DNA of 64,000 bases from Leifsonia sp. Root227 (GCF_001428745.1 NZ_LMIO01000001.1:458818-522817), one strand, 5' to 3'. Numbered from the stretch's first letter, positions 52,601 to 60,902 are shown. Translations and numbers: made by a program. The notes: generated by a model from the sequence alone, not told the origin.

Positions 52601-52662
52601 CAGGTCCGCGGGTCGTGTTCCGAACTGCTAGCGCAGTCGCTTGGCCAGTACACGCGGACCTG
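52601..52662 (-). terminator. Long hairpin after the AlaX gene
   Basis: CAGGTCCGCG (52601-52610) pairs perfectly with CGCGGACCTG (52653-52662), and within the loop CTGC/GCAG (52625-52636) forms a small inner hairpin. In the leftward transcript it begins 27 nt past the AlaX stop and is the likely end of the nine-gene operon. Confidence 0.55.
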
Positions 52663-52689
52663 GAACGGTCGGTTGCCCGCGTTATGTTT

Positions 52690-53391
52690 CTAGCTCGCGT
52701 CGCGATGGTCGACGGTGTAGGAGGCTTTGATTCTGGACTTCTTGACGCGCAGGTCCGGGACGGCCATATTGTGCAGTTCGGCGAGGCTGGCGACGTGAGT
52801 GCCGCCGCACGGAACGGTGTGCAGGTTTCCGACTGAAACAGTTCGAGTACCATCGGCCATAAGGACGGCTGACGTTGGCAGGTCGGCGGCGATTGCGTCC
52901 CTGATGACCGTTCGCAGTTCCGCCGTGAGACGGGCGCGGCCGTCTTCCGTCACGAGGTTGCTGAAGTCGTCGGAGATGAATTCGACCCGCGACTGGCCAG
53001 GGAAGTGGTTGTTGCCAACTGTGCGCCATTGCCAAGGCTGCACGAGCGCCTCGATGAGGTGGCCGGCGGTGTGAAGTGCAGCGTTCCCGAGGCGTCGCGT
53101 TCGGTCGACGCTGGCGTGGGCGGAGGCACCGGGTTGGAGCGCCGGCAGTGGGTGGTCGGAATTTGCGGACACGATGACGAGCCCGCTTTCGTGGTCGCGT
53201 TTCGCGATGACCGGGACACCTTCGACGTAGCCGGTGTCGGCGGGTTGTCCGCCGCCTTGTGGGTGGAAGATGTTGCTCTTGAAGGCGATCCAAGCTCCAT
53301 CCGGCGATGTCCCGCTGGCGACGACGTCGCTGTCGATCTCGAGCAGGTAGGTGTCTGTCAGATAGTAGTGATTCTGTACGGGGGCAGTCAT
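52690..53391 (-). CDS. Alanyl-tRNA editing protein (AlaX family)
   Basis: A 233-residue stand-alone relative of the AlaRS editing domain, which hydrolyses wrongly charged aminoacyl-tRNA. The zinc ligands are visible as HTAGH (two His) and CGGTH (Cys and His). NIFHPQGGGQPADTG is the classical AlaX loop. The N-terminal beta barrel and C-terminal editing module are both present, giving a mid-size AlaX. It ends an operon for uptake and deamination of an amino-acid-like compound. A role in clearing tRNA charged with that compound, or with serine/glycine, is my inference. Confidence 0.85.
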   Translation of the reverse strand: MTAPVQNHYYLTDTYLLEIDSDVVASGTSPDGAWIAFKSNIFHPQGGGQPADTGYVEGVPVIAKRDHESGLVIVSANSDHPLPALQPGASAHASVDRTRRLGNAALHTAGHLIEALVQPWQWRTVGNNHFPGQSRVEFISDDFSNLVTEDGRARLTAELRTVIRDAIAADLPTSAVLMADGTRTVSVGNLHTVPCGGTHVASLAELHNMAVPDLRVKKSRIKASYTVDHRDAS

Positions 53392-53438
53392 CGGCGTTCT
53401 TTCAGCGAGGGCAAGGAGCGGGACGGTGGACTCGGTTG

Positions 53439-54395
53439 TCAGAAAATGGTGAGCGGATCGACGTTCCCACCGCTGAGGAGAATCAGAACTGGACCGTCTC
53501 CCGGGATACGGCAGGCGTGCAGAGCCGCGAGCGTGACCGCGGCCGAGGGTTCGATGAGTTGTTTCGTGCGCAGGACGGTATACCGGGCTGCGTCGAGGAT
53601 CTCGTCGTCGCCCACAGTGGCCACCCCAGCGAGCCCGTATTGAAGGATGGCAAACGTCAATTCTCCCGGAGTGGGTGGGAGGAGTCCGTCGGCGATGCTG
53701 TGTGGTTCGTTAAGGACGATACGGTGTCGAGCTTCAAGGGAACGTCGTGTGTCATCCGCACCTATTGGTTCCACTCCGTAGACCAGGGGCGGAGAGTGTT
53801 GCGAACTGGCGGCGATCACCGCGCCTGATGCGAGGGCTCCGCCGCCGATCGGGACGACGATCGCCTCTACTGGCGGGGCATCTTCGAGCGCCTCGATCGT
53901 CGCTGTTGCTTGGCCGGCGACGATCAGCGGGTGATCGTAGGGCGGCACGTTGAGGAGTCCGTTCACCACGCTGAGCTCGCCGGCAAGGTCTTGAGTGCGT
54001 TCCGGTGCAGTGAGGATCGTTTCTGCGCCGTAACCCCGGATGGCAGCCAACTTGGCTTTGACGACGTTATCCGGCAGAACGATGATCGCCGAGATCCCCG
54101 CCCGTTGAGCGGCGCGGGCGACGCCAAGCCCGTGGTTGCCGCTGGAAGCGGCGATGACCCCGTTCTCCGGGATTAGTCCCCGTTCCGCGTGCGCACGAAT
54201 GAAGTTGGTGCCGCCTCGGATTTTGTAAGCACCCGTTGTCTGAAGGTGTTCTGCCTTGAGGTAAACCCGTCGACCGCAATAGGTGTCGATGCTGGTGCTG
54301 GTGAGGATCGGCGTTCGCTTTACCGAGCCGGCAATACGTGAGGCGGCAAGTCGCACATCGTCGAGGGTCGGTGTTGCGTGCTCTAACGATGTCAT
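53439..54395 (-). CDS. PLP-dependent threonine/serine dehydratase-like enzyme
   Basis: A 318-residue fold-type II PLP enzyme without the ACT regulatory domain, as in catabolic threonine deaminases. The PLP lysine is in TTGAYKIRGGTNF, the substrate loop is ASSGNHGLGVARAAQ, the phosphate loop IVVPIGGGALASGAV and the tail ILLSGGNVDPL. It removes ammonia from a beta-hydroxy (or similar) amino acid to give a 2-oxo acid. The ATG overlaps the stop of the cyclase-family gene (ATGA), so it is tightly coupled to that hydrolase. The long upstream frame to 54620 is not used. Confidence 0.87.
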   Translation of the reverse strand: MTSLEHATPTLDDVRLAASRIAGSVKRTPILTSTSIDTYCGRRVYLKAEHLQTTGAYKIRGGTNFIRAHAERGLIPENGVIAASSGNHGLGVARAAQRAGISAIIVLPDNVVKAKLAAIRGYGAETILTAPERTQDLAGELSVVNGLLNVPPYDHPLIVAGQATATIEALEDAPPVEAIVVPIGGGALASGAVIAASSQHSPPLVYGVEPIGADDTRRSLEARHRIVLNEPHSIADGLLPPTPGELTFAILQYGLAGVATVGDDEILDAARYTVLRTKQLIEPSAAVTLAALHACRIPGDGPVLILLSGGNVDPLTIF

Positions 54396-55204
54396 TCCGG
54401 GGCTCCATTGGGATCGTTGAGAACGGCGAATGCGCGTCCCGGAGCTCCGGTTCCGCGGACAACGTTGAGCGGGGCGAATGTGAATGATGCCCCGAAAGGA
54501 GGCAACTGGTCGAGGTGAGTCAGCCCTTCGATGAACACAGCACCTCGGGAGAGGGCGGTGCGGTGAACGGGGGCGCCATCCTGGCAGGCGCCCATAGAGG
54601 GGGCGTCGATGCCGACGCATTTGACGCCGTGGTCTAGCAAGTAGGTCATCGTCTCAACGTCGGGCGCCGGCCAGCCGGCGTGCTTCTTCGTGACGAGCGG
54701 GTCATGGCTGTAACGAAGTCCAGCTTCACCGGGGAGGTAATGCCGATCCCAGCCGGTGTGGAAAAGGACGATGTCACCTTCGCAGAGGGGCCCGTATTGC
54801 GATTCGTGTTTTGTGAGGGTGTCGATGTCGATGATGGGGGAGGTTCCCGGGGCGCTCGTGTCGGTAAGGGCAGTTGCATCGATGACTATTGCCGGGCCGG
54901 TCAGCTGATCAAGCGGTACCTTTTCGACGGTAATGGAACCTGTGGGTGACTCGTTGTCCAGGCCACTTCCCTCCTGCGGCAGGAAATGGGCGGGTGCATC
55001 CAGGTGCGTTCCAGTGTGCTCATCGATCAGCATCCAGCGTGTCTGGTAGGCACCGACACCGGGGCGTGAAAGCAACGGCGCATCCTGGTCCGGGATATCG
55101 GCGAAGTAGTTGAAGGTTTTGTGCTGGAACGGCATGTGGGTGTTCCAGTAGCAAGGCAGTTCCTCAGCAATTTCGAGGGAGAGATCAATTGTACGAGTGG
55201 ACAT
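54392..55204 (-). CDS. Cyclase-family metal hydrolase A (kynurenine-formamidase-like)
   Basis: A 270-residue protein of the PF04199-type cyclase family. The metal motif is HTGTHLDAPAHF (HxGTHxDxPxH), preceded by DLSLEIAEELPCYW and followed later by DIVLFHTGWDRH and VGIDAPSMGA. Family members hydrolyse N-formylkynurenine, isatin and other cyclic or acyl amides and lactones using Mn or Zn. It is coupled to the dehydratase gene and lies after the permease, so it probably opens or deacylates the imported compound. Confidence 0.88.
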   Translation of the reverse strand: MSTRTIDLSLEIAEELPCYWNTHMPFQHKTFNYFADIPDQDAPLLSRPGVGAYQTRWMLIDEHTGTHLDAPAHFLPQEGSGLDNESPTGSITVEKVPLDQLTGPAIVIDATALTDTSAPGTSPIIDIDTLTKHESQYGPLCEGDIVLFHTGWDRHYLPGEAGLRYSHDPLVTKKHAGWPAPDVETMTYLLDHGVKCVGIDAPSMGACQDGAPVHRTALSRGAVFIEGLTHLDQLPPFGASFTFAPLNVVRGTGAPGRAFAVLNDPNGAPE

Positions 55205-55222
55205 GTGTTGCCTCCAGGTGAG

Positions 55223-55263
55223 GCGGTGCCCGGAACCGCTAGCGGGGAGGTTCCGGGCACCGC
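55223..55263 (-). terminator. Intercistronic hairpin between permease and hydrolase A genes
   Basis: A 14-bp perfect stem, GCGGTGCCCGGAAC (55223-55236) / GTTCCGGGCACCGC (55250-55263), with a 13-nt loop, in the 67-nt gap. Probably attenuates or protects the transcript inside the operon. Confidence 0.7.
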
Positions 55264-55271
55264 GGTCCGTG

Positions 55272-56765
55272 CTACTCGGCGAGTGCAGGATCGCTGATGC
55301 GCGATCCGCTTTCGTCGCCGGGCAGTATGAGACCTTCGGATTCGGTCAAGCGTCGACCGGCGGCGCGGACTGCCTCCGGTCGGATGAGCACGCCGAGGAT
55401 GGTCAGGACGACCGCACCGATGAAGATCCCTGGGCCCCACCATGCGGTTCCTTCGGGGAAGGGGTAGATGTTACGGAACATGGTGTAAATGAGGGTGATC
55501 ATTGCCAGGGCGGGCACGATCAGTTCCCACTTGCGGATGGTCGAGCCCGGCGTGAAGAACAGGCGTGTGGAACCGGCGCAGGCGAGGAAATAGCACACGA
55601 TGAGCATGAGCGTGCCGGCGGTTCCGGCGATCACGGCTTCATCGAACGGGCTGATGTTTGTCACTAGTCCGATCGCAAGGTAGATCAGGCTGAAGATGAT
55701 GACAGCCGCTACCGCGCGGTGAGGCACGCCGTGCTTGCCGGACACCTTCGCAACCGATCGGGGGCCGGCCCCGTCACGGGACAACGCGAAGACGAGCCGG
55801 GAGGAACCGACTGTGCAGGCGAGCGCGCCGGAGAGGGCGCTGATTGCGGCTCCGAAGGTGATGACATGTCCGAGCCAGACGGACACGTACTGGTCGGACA
55901 GGTCGCCCAGCAGCGACGGTGACGCGACGAACGCGTCGATTTCCTTCGGACTTGTCCCGAATCCCATCACCTCAGCTGCGGTGACGATGACATAGAAGAT
56001 TCCTCCGAAAAGGACGGTTCCCCAGATCGCACGAGGGACGTCCCGTCGCGGCGACTTTGTTTCCTCGCCGAGAGTCGCAGCGCCCTCGAACCCTCCGAAG
56101 GAGAGCAGACCGAAGACGACTCCGAGGAATACGCCGGAGATATCCGAGTTGGGTGCCGGGATGAAGACCGAGAGATCGAAGGTCTGTCCGTTCGGGGTGT
56201 CGCCCACGAGAAGTTTGGCGAAGATGATCGCCACAACGATGAGGATGAGGATGACGGTGAGGGCTTCTACGATCAGCATCAGCTGGGTTGCGCGACGGGC
56301 GGTTCGGGTCGCGAAGAACCAGACCACTCCGAGGGCGATGGCAGCGAACACATACCCAAGCCAATCCGGGGCGTGGGTCCAAACGCCGAGCGTGCGGACC
56401 TCACCGACGAGGAATTTGCCGGCAGCGACCGCGGTGAAGATGGCGTAGAACGCGTAAACGATGGCGAGAAGCCAGCCGCTGACGATGCCGGCGCGCGGTC
56501 CGAGTGTGGCTCCGACGAATCCGTAGACGGAGCCGGCGTGGCTGTAGCGCTGCGTGAGACGAACGAAGGAGTAGGCGATGAGGAACGCGCATACCGTCGC
56601 GATTGCGAACGAGAGTGGGACGGCACGGCCAACAACGCTGGCTGTTCCTTGCGGGTTGATGTTCGCCGCCATCGAAGGGGCCATGAGCGCAACGGAGAGG
56701 GCGATCGCTTCCCAGACGTTGAGGCTTCGACGGAGGGCAGGGTTTTCGGGGGTGGGGGTTTGCAT
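55272..56765 (-). CDS. Amino acid permease (APC superfamily)
   Basis: A 497-residue, about 12-helix transporter starting at MQTPTPENPALRR. SLNVWEAIALSVALMAPSMA is the first helix, followed by VRLTQRYSHAGSVYGFVGA and FGLLSFGGFEGAATLGEET (helix 6, unwound substrate site) and CTVGSSRLVFALSRDGAGP. Typical of APC exchangers and symporters for amino acids and related amines. It is bracketed by two strong hairpins in the operon, which should set its expression apart from its neighbours. Confidence 0.9.
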   Translation of the reverse strand: MQTPTPENPALRRSLNVWEAIALSVALMAPSMAANINPQGTASVVGRAVPLSFAIATVCAFLIAYSFVRLTQRYSHAGSVYGFVGATLGPRAGIVSGWLLAIVYAFYAIFTAVAAGKFLVGEVRTLGVWTHAPDWLGYVFAAIALGVVWFFATRTARRATQLMLIVEALTVILILIVVAIIFAKLLVGDTPNGQTFDLSVFIPAPNSDISGVFLGVVFGLLSFGGFEGAATLGEETKSPRRDVPRAIWGTVLFGGIFYVIVTAAEVMGFGTSPKEIDAFVASPSLLGDLSDQYVSVWLGHVITFGAAISALSGALACTVGSSRLVFALSRDGAGPRSVAKVSGKHGVPHRAVAAVIIFSLIYLAIGLVTNISPFDEAVIAGTAGTLMLIVCYFLACAGSTRLFFTPGSTIRKWELIVPALAMITLIYTMFRNIYPFPEGTAWWGPGIFIGAVVLTILGVLIRPEAVRAAGRRLTESEGLILPGDESGSRISDPALAE

Positions 56766-56810
56766 CGGGTGGACCTTCCTTGTGACAGCGGTGTAACGAA
56801 GGTGGTGATA

Positions 56811-56840
56811 AGCCGGGGCCGCGAAGTGACGGCCCCGGCT
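56811..56840 (-). terminator. Intercistronic hairpin upstream of the permease gene
   Basis: A 10-bp perfect stem AGCCGGGGCC / GGCCCCGGCT with a 10-nt loop, between the TIM-barrel gene stop (56863) and the permease start (56765). Confidence 0.65.
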
Positions 56841-56862
56841 TGTGCGCGGGGCGGTGGGGTTG

Positions 56863-57543
56863 TTACCGGTTGGCGGTTGCGGCTGCGTCGAGGATTTCGA
56901 CGAGTTGGGATCGTAGGGATCCCTGCCGCGGGTCATACACGCCGGCGAATGCGGCCTGGCCGATCGTGAACCCGTCCGCACCCGCATCAGAGAGCGCGGC
57001 GATCTGTTCACGATTGACGATGCTTCCAGCGACGACGAGGTGACTCTCCGGTGCGGCGTTGCGGGCGGCGCGGACGAGGTCAAGCGGGTCGGCCTCGCTG
57101 GCGCGGTAGGCGAGCAGGTCGACCCCGGCGGCGCCAGCGCTGACGAACTGCCGGGTGTGGTCGGCGATGACTTCGGGACTGCCGCCGAGCACGGTGGGGT
57201 GGCCGACGGGGTTACCCGGGAACGGCAGGTACTGGGTGGCGGAGCCATCCAGTACCTGCAGAGTCTCTTCCACCCAGGTCCCACCCATCAGCCAATCGAC
57301 GCCTAAGTCGCGGCCGACGCGTGCGGACTCGAGAGCTGCCTGCTTGGTGGTGCTCACGACCTCCAGGTAGGTGGTCGCATTCCGGGCTTTCAACTTGCGG
57401 TGGAGTGCTTGGAGGGTGGCGGTGTCCACCCCCACGTCTTTGAATCCGATGTGGGTGAGCGGGACCGATTCGATCTCGTCGGCGACCTGGAGTGCGTCAG
57501 CGACCGTCTGGTCGTCGCGGGTCAGCATGAAAATGAAATCCAT
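56863..57543 (-). CDS. TIM-barrel protein of unknown function
   Basis: A 226-residue (beta/alpha)8-type protein. DFIFMLTRDDQTVADALQVA, THIGFKDVGVD, TYLEVVSTTKQAALESAR, DWLMGGTWVEETLQ and SHLVVAGSIVNREQIAALS give alternating strands and helices ending in the phosphate-binding half DAGADGFTIGQAAFAG. The C-terminal GS and GADGFTIG strings resemble the phosphate cup of HisA/TrpF-like or KHG-type enzymes, so a phosphorylated ligand is likely. I cannot name a family. It is 14 nt after hydrolase B in the operon and may be an aldolase or isomerase for the product of the PdxA-type step. Confidence 0.6.
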   Translation of the reverse strand: MDFIFMLTRDDQTVADALQVADEIESVPLTHIGFKDVGVDTATLQALHRKLKARNATTYLEVVSTTKQAALESARVGRDLGVDWLMGGTWVEETLQVLDGSATQYLPFPGNPVGHPTVLGGSPEVIADHTRQFVSAGAAGVDLLAYRASEADPLDLVRAARNAAPESHLVVAGSIVNREQIAALSDAGADGFTIGQAAFAGVYDPRQGSLRSQLVEILDAAATANR

Positions 57544-57556
57544 TACAGCGTTCCTT

Positions 57557-58297
57557 CTAGTAGATGGCGAAAACCCGGGCGGGGAAGCCGGAGCCGTGGA
57601 GTGCTTTGGGCCAGGTGGCGACGATCAGTGCGCCGGTCGCTGGGACAAGCTCGAGGTTGGTGAGAAGTTCGATTTGGTAATGGTCGGTGCCCAGCACGTA
57701 ACGTTCGAGTGACGAATCTCCTCGGCTGACCGCCGCGCCTGTGTCTGTGTCTGTGGTCTCGTGCCCGCAGGCGGTAATGCCGCGGTCCTCGAATAGGGTG
57801 CTCAGAACCTCTTGGCTCCAACCTGGGTAGTGGAATGCGCCGCTGGAGTCAGCGTTCATCATGCGCTGCTGGGACGGCCACCGCGTCGACCATCCTGTGC
57901 GAAGGGCGATGAACGATCCGGGCGGAATTCGTCCGTGTGTGCCTTCCCACGCCTCGAGGTCGGCGAGCGTGATGGCGTAGTCCGCATCCCCATCCACGTG
58001 GGACGTGATGTCCAAGACTGCGAGGGGCAGAATCATCTCGGTGACTGGGATCTCGTCCTGATGGCGCAGTCCCGGCACGAAATGCGAGGGCGGGTCGACA
58101 TGTGTGCCCCACTGGCCGACGTGATGATACTCGTGGCTCAGGAAGCCGGTCGGGCGCCCATCCGGTCCACGTTCGATTGTCGACACCACGCTGCGAGATT
58201 CCGGTTGGAAGGCGGGGCTGTGCGGGATCCCTTCATGGAACGCGTGGGTGAGGTCCACCCAGGTGGCGGCATGAAGGGTAGCAAGAAGCTTTTCCAT
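57557..58297 (-). CDS. Cyclase-family metal hydrolase B
   Basis: A 246-residue member of the same PF04199-type family as the protein at 54392 but clearly different: metal motif QWGTHVDPPSHF with HHVG before it, WVDLTHAFHEGIPHSPAF at the N-terminus, FIALRTGWSTRW and GHETTDTDTGAA. It opens cyclic amides or lactones or removes formyl groups. Two unlike members in one operon suggest two different bonds to be cut. Three nucleotides separate its start from the PdxA-type stop. Confidence 0.87.
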   Translation of the reverse strand: MEKLLATLHAATWVDLTHAFHEGIPHSPAFQPESRSVVSTIERGPDGRPTGFLSHEYHHVGQWGTHVDPPSHFVPGLRHQDEIPVTEMILPLAVLDITSHVDGDADYAITLADLEAWEGTHGRIPPGSFIALRTGWSTRWPSQQRMMNADSSGAFHYPGWSQEVLSTLFEDRGITACGHETTDTDTGAAVSRGDSSLERYVLGTDHYQIELLTNLELVPATGALIVATWPKALHGSGFPARVFAIY

Positions 58298-58300
58298 GAG

Positions 58301-59296
58301 CTATCCGTGAATACTCAGAGCTGGTTCGCCGATCATGGCGAGCGCCTGGTCGAGCGCGACGCGGAGACTGCGGTGGTCCGCGATGCCCTTCCCGACGATC
58401 TCGAATGCTGTTCCGTGGTCGACGCTGGTGCGCACGAACGGAAGACCGATCGTGACGTTGACGCCCTTCTCCAGCCCGAGGTACTTGAACGGGATCAGCC
58501 CCTGATCGTGGTATTGGGCGATGACCACGTCGAAGTCTCCCTTGCGTGCCCGCAGGAACACCGTGTCGGGAGGGAACGGTCCGTGTACGTCGATTCCCTC
58601 AGCGCGGGCCTTTTCTACGGCCGGGCCGATGATGTCGATCTCCTCCCGGCCGAGAAGGCCGTTTTCGCCAGCGTGCGGGTTGAGGCCGGCCACCCCGATC
58701 CGAGGAGACTTGTTCCCCGAACGGAGCAACGCATCGTTTGCGAGCCGAGTGACACGGAGGATCGACTCCTCGGTCACATTTTGGATGGCCTCGCGAAGCG
58801 GCTCATGGATGGTCACTAGGACCACACGCAGATCTTCGCTGGCCATCATCATGGTGAAGTCATCGGTCCCGCTGAGCTCCGCCAGGATTTCCGTGTGGCC
58901 GGGGTAGGGGAATCCAGCCAGACGCAGCGCCTCTTTGTTGAGCGGGGCGGTGACGATCGCGGCGACTTCGCCGCGCATGGCGTATTCGATCGCCGTGGCG
59001 ACATAGTCGTATGCAGCCTGACCGGCGGCGGCGCTGACCTGGCCGACCGGGAGGTCGGTAGGAACCTTTCCGATCGTGAGCACTGGAAGTGACCCGACCG
59101 TGTTACGCGCTTCGACCGAGCCGGACACCTCCTGCACAGTGACAGGAATGTTGAGCGTCTCCGCAGTCTGGCGGAGGAGGTCCACGTCGCCGAATACGAG
59201 CAACGGTAAACGGTCACCGATTTCGGCGGCGACCTTGAGGACGATTTCCGGTCCGATTCCGGCGGGATCTCCCATCGTGATGGCGATTGGCTTCAT
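58301..59296 (-). CDS. PdxA-family 4-phosphate dehydrogenase (PdxA2-like)
   Basis: A 331-residue NAD-dependent decarboxylating dehydrogenase of the PdxA family. ITMGDPAGIGPEIVLKVAAE is the N-terminal signature; the metal-binding histidines are in PYPGHTEILAE, NPHAGENGLLG and AQYHDQGLIPFKYL. PdxA acts on 4-phosphohydroxy-L-threonine in vitamin B6 synthesis. The PdxA2 group, encoded next to DUF1537 kinases, instead oxidises and decarboxylates D-threonate-4-phosphate to DHAP. Overlap with the kinase gene (ATGA) points to the second role. Confidence 0.88.
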   Translation of the reverse strand: MKPIAITMGDPAGIGPEIVLKVAAEIGDRLPLLVFGDVDLLRQTAETLNIPVTVQEVSGSVEARNTVGSLPVLTIGKVPTDLPVGQVSAAAGQAAYDYVATAIEYAMRGEVAAIVTAPLNKEALRLAGFPYPGHTEILAELSGTDDFTMMMASEDLRVVLVTIHEPLREAIQNVTEESILRVTRLANDALLRSGNKSPRIGVAGLNPHAGENGLLGREEIDIIGPAVEKARAEGIDVHGPFPPDTVFLRARKGDFDVVIAQYHDQGLIPFKYLGLEKGVNVTIGLPFVRTSVDHGTAFEIVGKGIADHRSLRVALDQALAMIGEPALSIHG

Positions 59297-60435
59297 GACA
59301 GCTCCTGAGGGTGTGATGTAGGGCGGAGGAGGGTGGCAAGTCGGGCGAGCGCATTGTTGTCGCCGAAGCCGCCCGCCTTGACGATCAGAGGGAACGGGGA
59401 TCCGTCCGAGGTAACGAGCGCGACGATCCCGGGCTCGGGTTCATCGACAAGTTCAAGAGTTCGCGTGCGCAGGCTGTCAAGGATGGCTCGCGCCGTTGCG
59501 CCTCCCGTGGCGATCAGAGCGTCGAATCCCTCGCCGGCGTGAACCCCGTTGACGATGCTGGCAAGTCGTCGGCTCGCTTCTTCGGGGGTGATATCGGGGC
59601 TGCGATCGACCAGTCCCGCGATCCCGTCCGCGGCTAGCTGCCGCTGGATGGCGTCGATAGCGTGATCCGTCCCCACCCTTGCGTCGACGATCTGAGCGGG
59701 CTCCAGAAGACGGTCGAGTTGTGACCTGCTGGTTGGGTTTTGGCTACCTACTACTGTGAGGACCCGAGAGGCGGCAAGAGACACCGAGTGGGGTGTCGAG
59801 GGTGCCGTCACCGCGCGCGCGAGACCCGCCGCGATTCCCGGGGAGCCAACCCAAAGAACGTCGTCCATGAGGCCCACCTGGCTGACCAGAGTGTCAAGGT
59901 CGGCATCCGTCGACGCGTTCACCAGAACAATGCCGTCAGGGATCGGCTGCGCTCCCGGCTCCCAGACCACCGCAGTGGGAAAGATCACACGAAGGTCAGA
60001 CTCTCGAGCTGGATGCGACACATCATTCGCGAATGACGTCTTGTCGACAGGCACGCCCCAGAGAAGCTGAACAGCCCCGACGGTTGTCCGGCCCTCGCTG
60101 GGGAAGGCGGGAGCGATCACCGCGGTGCGGCGTCCAGACGCGCTGAGAGCGGCGGTTACCTCGCTGTTGAGGTTGCCACGCAGCGTGGAGTCCACCGTCT
60201 TGTACAGGATCGGTGCGGAACGGACCGATCGGACCGCGACCGCCGTCCGAACGGCAGCAGCGGCGGCGACCATTCGTCGCGAATCGGTGTCGATCGAGAC
60301 GACGCCTGGACGATCAGTGGTTTCCGCCACATCCAGTTCAATGCGGACGGGCAGACCCGCGTTGCGGAACGGCGCGGCGCCGTCTGCAGCGGAGGTGAGG
60401 TCGTCGGCGACAATGCCGACCGAGAGGTTGTTCAC
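59293..60435 (-). CDS. Four-carbon acid sugar kinase (DUF1537 family)
   Basis: A 380-residue kinase of the family shown to phosphorylate C4 sugar acids such as D-threonate and erythronate. The N-terminal substrate domain begins VGIVADDLTSAADGAAPFRN (family ADDLTGAxD), with the later KTVDSTLRGN. The C-terminal nucleotide domain has LIATGGATARAILDSL, ending in VKAGGFGDNNAL. ATGA overlaps on both sides couple it to the cupin and PdxA-type genes. Together the pair should convert a C4 acid to DHAP and CO2. Confidence 0.9.
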   Translation of the reverse strand: MNNLSVGIVADDLTSAADGAAPFRNAGLPVRIELDVAETTDRPGVVSIDTDSRRMVAAAAAVRTAVAVRSVRSAPILYKTVDSTLRGNLNSEVTAALSASGRRTAVIAPAFPSEGRTTVGAVQLLWGVPVDKTSFANDVSHPARESDLRVIFPTAVVWEPGAQPIPDGIVLVNASTDADLDTLVSQVGLMDDVLWVGSPGIAAGLARAVTAPSTPHSVSLAASRVLTVVGSQNPTSRSQLDRLLEPAQIVDARVGTDHAIDAIQRQLAADGIAGLVDRSPDITPEEASRRLASIVNGVHAGEGFDALIATGGATARAILDSLRTRTLELVDEPEPGIVALVTSDGSPFPLIVKAGGFGDNNALARLATLLRPTSHPQELS

Positions 60436-60806
60436 AGGTCTTCCAGGCGTTCCAGGTTGCGAACGGTTCGAGAGTCATCGCTGGCGGTGCCGGTGTTGAC
60501 AGTGGTAGCTGATTCGAACAGCAGCACCTCGGCAGTGGGGAGCGCTACGGGTCGGTGCTCGACGCCCTTGGGAACGATGACGAATTCGCCAGGGTGCAAC
60601 TCAACCTGGCCGTCTTCCAAGTCCACTCGCAGCCGGCCGGAGACCAGCAGGAACATCTCGTCCTCATTGGCGTGGTGATGCCAGGTGAATTCGCCTTCAA
60701 ACTTGGCGACTTTCACTTGCATGTCGTTGATATCGCCGGCGACTTTGGGACTCCAGGTGTCAGTGAACCGGGAGAACGCATCGGCGAGGACGACTTTTTG
60801 CAACAT
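60432..60806 (-). CDS. Cupin-domain protein
   Basis: A 124-residue single-cupin protein, first gene of the leftward operon. Metal-type motif 1 is FTWHHHANEDEMFLLVSGRL and motif 2 PGEFVIVPKGVEHRPVA, so His/His/Glu/His ligands are available. Small cupins act as sugar isomerases, dioxygenases or ligand sensors; no specific role can be given. Its stop overlaps the kinase start by 4 nt, and the start is 96 nt from the divergent LysR gene. Confidence 0.85.
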   Translation of the reverse strand: MLQKVVLADAFSRFTDTWSPKVAGDINDMQVKVAKFEGEFTWHHHANEDEMFLLVSGRLRVDLEDGQVELHPGEFVIVPKGVEHRPVALPTAEVLLFESATTVNTGTASDDSRTVRNLERLEDL

Positions 60807-60827
60807 CGGGGTCTACTCCATTCCGCT

Positions 60828-60868
60828 AGGTTTTCTAACCTTCCCTCGTCCAAACCCTTGCAACAAGG
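60828..60868. promoter_or_regulatory. Two palindromes in the LysR/operon divergent promoter
   Basis: AGGTTTTCTAACCT (60828-60841, arms AGGTT/AACCT) and CCTTGCAACAAGG (60856-60868, arms CCTTG/CAAGG) lie 14 nt apart between the cupin and LysR starts. This is the usual layout of recognition and activation sites of a LysR regulator. Confidence 0.6.
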
Positions 60869-60902
60869 ATCAAGGGCTCACCAACGTGTGAGAAAATCGC
60901 AT

